DNA of 64,000 nt. It comes from Purshia tridentata (lineage: Eukaryota; Streptophyta; Magnoliopsida; Rosales; Rosaceae). Made by a program: the position numbers and the translations under genes. Below, piece by piece: positions 14,001-23,600 of the stretch. The stretch lies in assembly GCA_003254885.1 (NCBI GenBank), contig QANT01006779.1, forward strand, positions 62,001 to 126,000, written 5' to 3'. Every line of letters begins with the position of its first letter. Within the stretch, counting starts at the first letter, position 1. The notes beneath the pieces are model-generated. The model saw nothing but the letters and a program-made list of their open reading frames with translations. It made no database searches and was not told the origin of the DNA.

Positions 14001-14387
14001 TTGTGTATACTGATTCAGTTATAATTCATATCATAATCACTCCAAAAGGGTGAGAAAATCGTTAACAATTAAACAAGTTAAAATGAAGCTCAATTTCTCT
14101 TAAACGCATGCCATTTACTTCAAATGCATAACTCTCGATCAGTCATCTCAGGTAGGAGCAAGAATTCTTAAAATAAAAACTATCGGGAGGAAGAGAAAAA
14201 GTAATTGCGTACTGGAAATAGCAAGAACCCTAGGTTTGGCCATGTCCTGACGACCAAACTTGTGAGTTCCCCACATCCCTCGGCTCTTCGCCACACGGAT
14301 CGACATCACGATTTTCTGCTTGGTCCCTTCGATTGCGGCCTCGCAGGCTCGCCTCAGCTCCTGGTCGTCTGCGCTCGATTTCGCCAT
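5071..14387 (-). CDS. SEC3A: Exocyst complex component SEC3A (25 coding exons)
   Basis: SEC3 is an exocyst subunit that marks plasma-membrane sites for vesicle tethering in polar growth and cytokinesis. Exons 5' to 3': 14213-14387, 13714-13784, 13166-13246, 12934-13001, 12713-12815, 12250-12395, 11922-12039, 11258-11362, 10761-10862, 10521-10658, 10125-10253, 9949-10029, 9757-9831, 9256-9429, 9019-9169, 8813-8877, 8433-8603, 8266-8345, 7883-7964, 7230-7327, 7039-7147, 6413-6481, 6028-6093, 5862-5951, 5071-5181. They sum to 2658 nt (885 residues), with GT-AG borders and closed phases. Arabidopsis SEC3A is about the same length. The N-terminus [18 protein letters not shown] and inner blocks such as [20 protein letters not shown] and [20 protein letters not shown] are SEC3 signatures. 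A PH-like membrane domain lies in the first ~150 residues, followed by coiled coil and helical bundles. A GA-rich tract precedes the ATG. Two intronic G-tracts contain an N. Confidence 0.96.
6955..6973. repeat. Intronic poly-G tract with one ambiguous base
   Basis: A run of G interrupted by an N at 6964 lies in the SEC3A intron between 6482 and 7038. It is flanked by G-rich sequence. On the transcribed strand it is a C tract. The true length is uncertain. Confidence 0.9.
7393..7606. repeat. Tandem duplication of about 120 bp in a SEC3A intron
   Basis: A block beginning TTCTCATCATCTAACTTCAC at about 7393 recurs at about 7511 with a few substitutions. The match runs through TCTCTCAATTCAAA to AGTAACT in both copies. 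It lies inside the intron between coding exons 7230-7327 and 7883-7964. Confidence 0.75.
11024..11053. repeat. Intronic poly-G tract with one ambiguous base
   Basis: About 30 consecutive G with an N at 11046, inside the SEC3A intron between exons 10761-10862 and 11258-11362. Together with the tract at 6955 it accounts for the only two ambiguous bases I noticed in the window. Confidence 0.9.
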
Positions 14388-16019
14388 TGCCGAAGCTGCA
14401 GCACTCTCAGGATCTCAATCGGGGCTCTGGAATGATTTAATGTGAAATGTGAATATAAGACTCGGAGAGAGAGAGAGAGTGCGGGCGACGAAAATGCGAT
14501 AATATACGTTGGCATTCAGCATTTGTTTGTGCTGATCAGCTGGGTCGGGTATGGGTAACAAAAAAAAGATGGTATTTTTTTTTTCTGAAACCGTTAACAA
14601 AAGTCTACAAATTTTGCGATGTAATTCAATTTGATCTATTGAATAATCCGATTCATTTAGAGCTAGATGGCATTAAATGATTGATTTTAAGTAAGGCAAG
14701 AAAAGTGCAACATAAAGAAACTTCCATTACATAAAAAATTTGGTATAATATAAAGATTAAAAACACAAAAAATAATTAATTTCACTTTAAAGTTTGTCTT
14801 AGTCTTAATAAAATAATCATTGAAAACGTCCACATAGTTTTTTGGGATGACAATTGGTTCATGCTATAAAATCAAGTTGCGTGTTTTACAGCACTGAACG
14901 CTTTATGGCTCTTTTCTTTTTATACTACACCGATTAAAATTGTTAGAACAATAACTACTGATATTATATTAGGGGATGAATGTTAGTTAAAAGGATTGTA
15001 TCTGTGTGTTTTGTATTGGTTTATAATTATTTACATAAATATGTAACAAAAAGTCAAATGATATTTATATAAATATAATTGTTATGTATTTTTAAGATTA
15101 AACTGATTTATACCGAACAGTTTCAATAAATAAATAAAAACCAAACACCTGACACAATGGGAACCTATTTAACTTTTAAAGGAAGCCTTACTTATAATAT
15201 TCATAAATTCAAATTTTTACAATATTTTATGGGAAAATGACTACTTTTTGGACAAAAAAAGTGACTACTTCAATATCATAAGGTATTTTTTATTTATCAA
15301 ACGGCATATATAGGTTTGATTGGATTTCATATTATTTATATGAATTTGTTGTCTTAATTTGAACACACATCAATCCGTCAAGATCACTAAAATGAATAGA
15401 AATAGATTTTTCCTGCTAAAGAAAAAAACTAAGAATTTTTGAGTAAATTTATTTGTTATTGGAATTGATAATTTAAGTTCCTGAGAGAAATAAAAAAATT
15501 TAAATTAAATTAAAAATAAGATGAACTTGGTCCAAATTAAATCTCGATTTTGACTCGCAAGACTAAAACTAACGATTAGCAAAATTAAGAAGCTGCTTAG
15601 TTCAACATTTTGGAAGAGGTATGCTCTAGTGACTGCTCTCTCTGTTTTTAGCCACGTTTTCCTTTCTATCTTTCTTTCCAAGTTCTGTGAAATAAGGAGC
15701 TTCCTGCATAATAATTTGTCTAAACTCTTAATCAAGACAACCTAGTTTTCTTTATTTGTAAGGTCGGTGATTTACGTGTACCGGTTCTTGGAACAACAAG
15801 AGCGTCGTTCAGAAAACCACAGAGTCATCACGCTTATGAATTATGATTCTCATTTGGCCCTCTCACTTCTCTTGTTCACCTAACAAAACCAAAGCCAAGA
15901 GTAGCAGATGGAATTGCGAAGCAAAATAAGATTCAAGCTTAAAGATTCTTTAGCAATATAGTCATTGTTTCACAAAGTGGACATGTTTTGATTTAAACCA
16001 ATCAAGTTTCAACACAGTA
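14388..16019. other. Intergenic, AT-rich, including SEC3A 5' UTR
   Basis: A (GA)n tract at about 14463-14480 lies just upstream of the SEC3A start codon and is probably 5' UTR or core promoter. The remaining 1.5 kb is AT-rich. I see no gene, only very short open frames. Confidence 0.55.
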
Positions 16020-16020
16020 G

Positions 16021-16094
16021 TGGGACGCAAGGATTCGAACCTTGATCTTCTCAGACATACAAGCCGAGAGCTCTACCATTTTGAGCTACATCCC
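16021..16094 (-). tRNA. tRNA-like sequence, probably a pseudogene
   Basis: Read on the minus strand, GGGATGT pairs with GCGTCCC as an acceptor stem, counting G-U pairs. GCTC...GAGC forms a D stem. CAAGG TTCGAAT CCTTG forms a perfect T arm, and GGTTCGAATCC is an ideal B box. The anticodon arm is odd: CTCGG and CTGAG pair around a 9-nt loop (CTTGTATGT), two longer than normal. The body recalls tRNA-Ala, but the loop would show GTA or TGT depending on register. I therefore read it as a decayed tRNA gene. The 5' half is repeated at about 16230-16246. Confidence 0.55.
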
Positions 16095-16320
16095 TTCTAT
16101 CCTAATTAACTAATCCCTTTATCCTAATTAACTAATTCCTTTTAACATAGTTATTTCAACCTAGTTAATAATCCATCTAATCAAGCAATAAAACAAATAG
16201 GCACTAGAAAACACAAGACCCATCTACCAATTTGAGCTACCTTTTATCCTAATTAACTAATCCATAACAATAGTTACTTCAACCTAGTTACTAATCCTTC
16301 AACCAAATAAACTTATCCTT
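16070..16320. repeat. Local duplication of the tRNA 5' half plus flank
   Basis: The plus-strand block CTACCATTTTGAGCTAC, followed by TATCCTAATTAACTAATCC and ACTTCAACCTAGTTA-type sequence, occurs at about 16073-16175. It recurs at about 16230-16293 as CTACCAATTTGAGCTACC plus the same flank. The motif TATCCTAATTAACTAAT occurs a third time at about 16118. This is a small segmental duplication that copied half of the tRNA-like sequence. Confidence 0.65.
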
Positions 16321-17530
16321 TAATTAATCTAACAAACAAACCAAATGTTCTAGAAAAAACAGATCAGACAACAATAACTCTCTTTACAAACCATCTCGAC
16401 CGGATTCTCTACCATAAAATGATATACATCTTGGCAGTCGATACAGTTCTGAAGTCAAATTTCGATCAACTCAATGTGCAAATTAGTCCTTCAAAAACTA
16501 AAAAGTTTAGTTTCTAATACAACTCTCGCATACATATCAGAGAACATCTGGAAAGAATACAAATAATAAACAAAATATTTATATAAAAATGAGAGAACAG
16601 AAGAAAGCTGATTCCTTAACACACATCAACATCCAGAGAGAGAAGACATCCAAATCCATCTGCCTAACATAGTAGAAACCCTGCCTTCAGATCATCAAGT
16701 ACAGGTTGCCCAAGACAAGAAAACAATAAGCATTCAACCAAGAACGGCAACTCATCATACCTTATCACGGATAAAATCCTCAGCTGAATTCAAGCTTCAA
16801 GTATGACTAAAACTTAACCACAACTCAACAGAGAATCAAAGTTATTCACCATGTATATTAAAAAAACAAAATCATGATAGCCTAGATGCCAAAGTCGGCC
16901 TCAAGTTCCTGCCACAGTAAGTTCTGAGATTCCACAACACGCAGACTCCAACATATTAGGTAAGTTACAAAACTGAATTGAGAAGGCAAAGGTAAGCAGA
17001 TGAATGATACACCTCACAAGAAGTTGCAAACGTAATATCAACTTGAAAACCAGGCTCCAGAAAATCCAAAAATCACAGCTCTCCTCAAACGGCTCTGAAA
17101 ATCCAAAAGCGCAGTTCCTCGGATTACTTCAAAAACTCAAATATAAAGAGCAACTAAATAGAGCTATTGAAAGGAACGAAAAACCCCCTTGGAAAAGTGA
17201 TAGTAAGGGACTACCAAACTACAATTACAAAGAAGACATACTCGAACCCCCTGAAAAACCAACCACAATGCAAGAAATACTCGATTTTTTACAAACTTCA
17301 CATGCCAGCAAGCCACTATCCAAAACACCCATTACGTATAACAGAGCCCATCACACCTGCCCATGTACAGATCTTCTTTCCTGAATTCTTGCTTCAAAAT
17401 ACGACCATAAACCAAATCCCCTAAAAGAAGGACAAGGCCAAGGAAAATATCCACATGCATACAAGACGCTGAATACCAAAAGATACGAAAAAGTTCCTGT
17501 CCCCGCAAAGATGTAAAACTGCAGCTACAG

Positions 17531-17588
17531 GAGCAAATTCAATGGGCGCCGCCAACCATGAGCAAATTCAATGGGCGCCGCCAACCAT
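17531..17588. repeat. Perfect tandem repeat, 29 bp x 2
   Basis: Two identical, adjacent 29-bp units start at 17531 and 17560. The unit is unusually GC-rich for this block (core ATGGGCGCCGCCAACCAT). It lies within the non-coding block described below. Confidence 0.9.
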
Positions 17589-18199
17589 ACTTAGGTTATG
17601 TGTACCCCTAAAACAAAGCACGGTAATGATTGCATTCAAAATTGCACACATAATAAAACCAATGCTTATGTTAACTTGAATAGTTAAAAACCATGAACGA
17701 ATTAACATCAAAGCCAAATTAAAGAATAAAGCATGAAGAAACTCTGATACGAAGAGAACCAGGCTTCATCAAAGAAGACGGACCAGATATCATATCCACA
17801 TGCAATCTACTGCCGGCACCAGTAGAAGTAACTACACCAAATACACGATGCAAGCCAGGCTCAAAAAGGCAAAGATAAACAAAACCAGACAACACGAGGC
17901 TCAGCATTCTTCAAATCCAGATCTACAGATGGACCAGAAATTCAGAGGGACAAGGTTGCATCTGCCCAAGACATTGCTCAAAGAAAAAAGCCAGATACCA
18001 TAGACCAATTAGAGCACAAGTAGAATCCCAATAGAAATAAAAAAATAACTACGTAAGCCAATTTGTATCAAACCACCTCTTGAATGATTGAACCCCTAAA
18101 CCAGACCAGATAAAACCACTGGACCCAAGTACGACTTCGCAGATGAAAAGCAAGCCAGAGAACCAAAATATAGTGCACAAGTAAGCTCCCAAAGAAAAT

Positions 18200-21100
18200 A
18201 CAGAACTAAATCAATGAACGAGATAAATCAAACCAGATCTCATCACAAAATGACAGACTGACCCACAAAAGATGTCTAAAATACACCACAGCACCCACTT
18301 AGGACAAAAAACAACGAGTAATAAAAATAAAGAAAACTGAAATATTCCATTGAACAGAGTTCCAGCCTGGGTTGCTAAGCTCAAAATTTTAGACTTGATA
18401 CCAGAGAGATTGATTCCACCAACATAAACCAAAGTGAGACTTGGAGTCGGGAGAATCTGCACAAGATGTTGATCAAGACACCATCAAGCGAGATCATGGA
18501 AAAAGTAAATACAAGTGGCAACAAATGAATAATAAAAGGGCAGTAAAACAAAAACCAGACGTCCTGCCACCACTTGTGTTGACCTCACTTAGGACTTAAC
18601 GCTAGTTTGCTTCTGCAAAAGACATTACTTGATGATTTTGTACCATATGTTACGGAAATAAAAGACCAGGCAAGGCGAAGTGAATAAACAAACCCCAACG
18701 CCTTGGACCACATGAACCCAAGTGCGACTCGGCTATCAACAAAAAATATTATATCTGCATAAGGACATCAATCAAATAATACCACCAGACCTTAATTAAT
18801 AATTATTGAAAGTACAAAAAAACCAAGCATCATCAAACCCATTAGAGATGCACACACTCCAACGAAACCCCAAAAGAGAAACCTGAAAGTAAAAAAACCC
18901 AATATCTATTTAGGCCAGTAATGGCCAAATGATGAGACATAAAATGCGAAAATAAAAAACAAGGCAGAGTGAAGTGAATAAACAAAACCCAGCGCCTCGA
19001 CAACATGAATCCAGGTTAGACTACTCAGGTTAACAACTATGATATCTGCACAAGTCATCGATCAAATAATACCACCAGTTCTTATATATTCCAAGAAAAA
19101 AAGAAAAACCAAAAAACATCAAACCCCTTATTGAGCACTTCAACCACAGAATCACTATTGACCATCCAACAGACTATCCAGCAAGACAGCAGCAACTACT
19201 CTATCTGCCTATAAAACATCTGCTAGACAAATCCAAAATACTGTATTACCATAACAACCTTAAAACTGTGTTGGATCAAAGTTCTTACTAAAAATAATCA
19301 CACAGAATAGATACTCCCAAAAAGCTCATGAACTGGCATAAACAGGAAACCCATTCAATGGTAATCGATTAGCTTAAAACCACATGGCAATCTCTATCTA
19401 GGGCACTAGATTCATCATCTTTTTAATATAATAAAATAAAACAAAATTGTCTGGAAACAAGGAAATAAAATATTTAGAAAAAGAACAATGATGATGAAGA
19501 TAGTCGCCAAACCAAATACAAGATGGGGTTCTTCTTGACGGTTAGCCAAAGACGACACATAAATATATAGAGATGAATAATAGAAACTGCAAACCATTCT
19601 TCCTCCAAAAGCGCCACCCTCTCCCAGAATTACTTTCTACGCCAATTTAGAGCTTAGAGCAGGTAGTAACCAAAAGAAAAAGTGAAATACCAGATAATCA
19701 AATTAGAGTGCTCAAGCAATCTCCCAAGGTAAATAAAAACCAAATCAGAAGACAGGCTGGATCAAACCATATCTCATGACGACTTCCACCTTTGGTTGGC
19801 CCACAAAAGAAGCCTAAAAACACATCATACCATCCATTCAGAAAAAACAATAGCAATAACCCAAAAACAAAAGAAGAAGAGTACCATAAAATACAAACAA
19901 TGAACTACAGTGTAAATGAATTAAAAAACTATATTGCAACACTAAACCAACAAGAACGAGTTTGGATGCCATAAAGTGTTTCACCATAAGCAAAGACGCA
20001 TCAACCAACTCAATGAAGACCTAAAAGCCACACGTGAAGTGAAAATTAGAGCAAGGACAACCAGTGCAAGAGGTTAATGCAAGACACTTACGAACACATG
20101 ATAAAAGAATGACCCAACAATTAAGAGTTAAAGAAAAACCAGACGTCATGTCATTGTTGTCGTGCCACATTTGTTGGCCTCAATAAAGCAGGCGCTAGAA
20201 TTCTTCTGCAAAAGACAATGATCACGAATAGCACATGGTGGACCATATCCAACCAAAATAAAAAAAAATAAAAAATATAAACTCTAAGCAGGGTGAGATG
20301 AATAATCAAAACCCGACGCCTTGACCACGGCTTGAAAGATCAATTCCATGAACAAGTATGCGTCTGCATTAGACAGGTGTCTGCATAAGACCTCTCATAT
20401 AATAATGCCAAATCTTATATATACCAAGAAAATAAGAAAAAAAGAAACATGTAACCCCCTCTTATATATGTGCATACTCCTCGCACGACAAACCCTGTGA
20501 GATTCTGAAAATGGATATGACTTCACCCTTGGTTGACCCACAAAAGAAGCCTAGAAACAAATCATACCATCCATTCAGGAAAGACAGAACTGTTAAAAAA
20601 TACAAACAATATGGACTAAAATAAAAATGGATTAAAATAATTATATTGCAACACCAAACCAATAAGACCGAGATTGAAAGCCATGACTCGAAGTGTTCCA
20701 CCATAAGCAAAGATGCATCAACCGACTCAAAGAAAGACCTAACAACCACTTTCAAGTGAGATTTAAAGCAAGGACAACCAGTGCAAGATGTTGGTGCAAG
20801 ACGCTATTAAGACATAATAAAAGTGACCCAACAATTAGCATAAATACAACTATCAAGCAAGGAGAATAGGAGTAAATGAAAAACCAGACGCCATGTCATT
20901 GTTGTCATGGCATATTTGTTGGCCTCAAAAAAGCAAGAGCTAGGATACTTCTGCAAGAGACAATGATCATGAATAGCACTAGTTGCACCATATCTAATCG
21001 AAATTTAATAAAAAATAAGAAAAACTATGCAGGGGAGATGAATAATCAAAACCCGACGCCTTGACCACCGCTTGAAAGATCAGTTGCATAAACAAAGAAG

Positions 21101-21660
21101 GATGTGTCTGCATTAGACATAGGTGTGTGTGAGTAAGACCTCTCAAATAATAACGCCAGAACTTATATATACCAAGAAAATAAGAAAATAAGAAAACAAG
21201 AAACATGTAACCCCCTCTTATAGATGTACATACTCCTCGCACGACAAACCCTGTGAGATCCTGAAAATCCACATAACCCAGTACCCATTAAATGGATATG
21301 AAACGCTAAAAAATGAAGACTTGACGATGTATCCCCAAAAAAAAAAAACTTTAAACCCAAATTGCAAACTTATCAGTCTCCATAAGCTTCCCACAGAAGC
21401 ACTTTGGCTTTGACCCAATCAAGAATGCACCAACTACTAAATATCTGCTGCCTATGCCCATCTGCAACAAAATTTGAGGACCAAAATACTGTAGTATTAC
21501 CATAACAACCTTGAAACAGAGTTGGATCCGATCCAAGCTTAAACTGCTAGGAAAAACAAATCGCAATAGATACTCCCAGAAAAAAAACGTAACACCAAAC
21601 CGCTTTAGCGGTGATCGTCTAGCTTAAAGACCGTAACGCCTTCTCCATACTCCATAGTAC
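18200..21660. repeat. Array of diverged direct duplications (unit about 740 bp)
   Basis: The best pair is 19788-20513 and 20524-21269, by eye clearly homologous along most of their length with small indels. Partial older copies lie at about 18245-18800 and 18975-19100. A further direct duplicate, 19235-19420 against 21486-21660, is offset by about 2.25 kb, so at least two rounds of duplication are implied. I see no terminal inverted repeats or transposase remnants. Confidence 0.7.
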
Positions 21661-22003
21661 GAAGCATCTGTCACCAAAAGATGCAAAAGCGGAATTGTCT
21701 TCTTAAAACAGAAAGGGGATCAAATAGAGAGAAAATCAATGAGCGATAGCCAAAACCAATTAATACGATCGCTAATAAAGCAGAAATTGCTGCTCGCTAT
21801 AAACGTTGGCAGCTATCATCAACAAACCAGCCAAAACCCTAAAAACACCAACAATAAACATTCATGGAACGATAAGCATCCATGGAAAACAATCTGAAAA
21901 TCACGACGAATAAATAAAAACCAGATCGCCAAAAACTCAACCAATTAATCCAAAAACCTGATAGCCAAACTAGACCGACGAATTTTCTGAAAAGTCTGGG
22001 GGA

Positions 22004-22012
22004 TATTTATAG
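22004..22012 (-). promoter_or_regulatory. TATA box of the putative non-coding unit
   Basis: CTATAAATA on the minus strand is followed about 25-30 bases later by a C/T-rich stretch. The sequence upstream on that strand (22013-22140) is more GC-balanced than its surroundings, as promoters here tend to be. No reading frame of any length begins downstream. Confidence 0.4.
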
Positions 22013-22140
22013 TGAGAATGGAACAAGATCAGCGGCTAGGATTAAGCGGTAATGGGAACAATGAACGATGGATCTGTAAAGTTAACAGATAACGATGAGC
22101 TGTCGACGCGGTTTCTCAAAAGGCGGTTTGTTATGACTTA

Positions 22141-23600
22141 ATATCAACGCCACCTTATTTTGTTATTTCTTTATTATTATTTCTATTTCTGGTTAGGATA
22201 CGTCGTCCTTGTTGGACAAGGATTCCTGCCACACATTCTAGCTCTTTCTAGGTCGGTTGGTTTGGAAATAAAAAAGGAAAGAACACGTGGTAGTTAACTT
22301 GTCGTGGAGGAAAAGAAGGTCCAGAAGGAAGGACTGGGCTGGTATTATCATTTGGACCCGTTGGGCCATAACGGACGGGTTGGTCAACATGACAACAACC
22401 CAGAATTGGTCCAGGCTCTTTGAAACTATAATTTTCTTTTGTTTTAATTTTTATATTTTATCTACTTTTGTTTATAAATATTTTTTATCTTATTTAAAAT
22501 TTCACACAGACACTGCTTAACTTTGTTCCATCTTTAAATAAATAAAAAATTCCTCTCATGAATAAAAATAACATTTTTTCTGAAACAGATTTGCACTTAA
22601 AACTTCTCCAACATTGTTATTAAAGAGATATACTGCTTAACCAATAAATAGTCAAGGAAAAAAAAAATAGGTAAGCAACAATTATTGAATGAACTGAAAA
22701 TTGAACGACTTACAAATCACCATAATTCCAATTCTCATTTTGTCATTTGCATGCATGCATGTGTACATGGCCTAGTGAAGTGGATTTAAAGCTTAGAATA
22801 GGATTCACTTCCAAATGTGATTCATCCTCTTGTTAACATACCGATTTTGCAAAACGATGACCCAGCTGTGAAGCTTATATAATCTTTAAAGCCGATTTAT
22901 AATTTTAATTGGTAGTCTTCTTAAATTATTATTTTCCTTCAAATTGTGACCAAATTTGCATTCGTTTTCCACAAATTTTAGTCTTCACTCTCCACAGCAC
23001 ATCATCTCAATGAACTTGACACCTTTAATCGAATATTGGATTTTAACTAAGTCTGCTTCCATCGTTCATGGATCAACTTCAGAAAGAGAGGCAAAAAAAT
23101 AAAAGATCTCCAGTTATTATTTAATTTCTGAAAAGACTACAATTTATAGCTTCAACTTGTCGATCCTTCGGTAAGCTATGTACAGTAACTTTCACGGGAA
23201 ACAACTGAGTAGAAATATGAGGTTACAGAGAAAAAAGAATCTGAACAAAAGATAACTTCTAACTTGGGAATGTTCTAATTGTATGAGGTAGAGGTTATGA
23301 TTCTCTTGGCAAAATTAGGTTTGTAACGAGAACCGAGCACTCTATTGTTAAGATGTATATGAGCACCATGGCGAAAGTTGAAACCAGCTCTTATTATTTA
23401 TAAATCACATTTGCAGGCTTCTTGTTGAGATAAGCAGGCAGTCTCGAATAGTTCCTCCCTTGGCACCTTTCCAGGAAAAGCGGCAACCTTTACCCTAACT
23501 CGAACTCTCTGGTGATGGTTCATAAGGTTCTGTTACTCCGAAATACGCATGTGTCCGTAGTTTTTGAAAAACCTGTTGTTATTCATCTCCAGGTTCCTTT
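22141..23600. other. Intergenic region left of the ARI1/2/3-type gene
   Basis: AT-rich sequence. The right part should include the 3' UTR of the RBR gene ending at 23601. I see no gene, RNA or mobile element in it. Confidence 0.55.

Larger units (their letters stand above)
16100..22003 (-). ncRNA. Putative long non-coding transcription unit containing a diverged repeat array
   Basis: Nearly 6 kb hold no coding frame that I recognise on either strand. Duplications fill much of it. One unit at about 19788-20513 recurs at about 20524-21269. Landmarks include TTGGTTGGCCCACAAAAGAAG, CAACCAGTGCAAGA, AAAAACCAGACG, CGACGCCTTGACCAC and ACTCCTCGCACGACAAACCC. Older copies of the AAACCAGACGTC and ACGCCTTG blocks lie at about 18540-19100. 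A separate pair is 19235-19420 and 21486-21660 (ATTACCATAACAACCTT ... AATAGATACTCCCA). On the minus strand, repeated blocks are preceded by pyrimidine-rich stretches ending in CAG, as if they were acceptor sites. A TATA box at 22004-22012 would start transcription near 21980. The non-coding transcript is an inference; an untranscribed decayed repeat block is the alternative. Confidence 0.3.

Noticed and set aside
17004-17384. 126-codon plus-strand frame
   Set aside because: Lys/Pro/Thr-rich composition in A-rich DNA, no family resemblance, and it lies in the non-coding repeat block.
20462-21272. Hydrophobic minus-strand frames of 97 and 92 codons in the duplicated units
   Set aside because: Although they fall in both units, the encoded sequences do not correspond at matching positions, so the duplication has not preserved protein.
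22287-22520. 77-codon plus-strand frame
   Set aside because: No conserved motif, AT-driven composition after the first 40 codons, and no promoter or splice partner.
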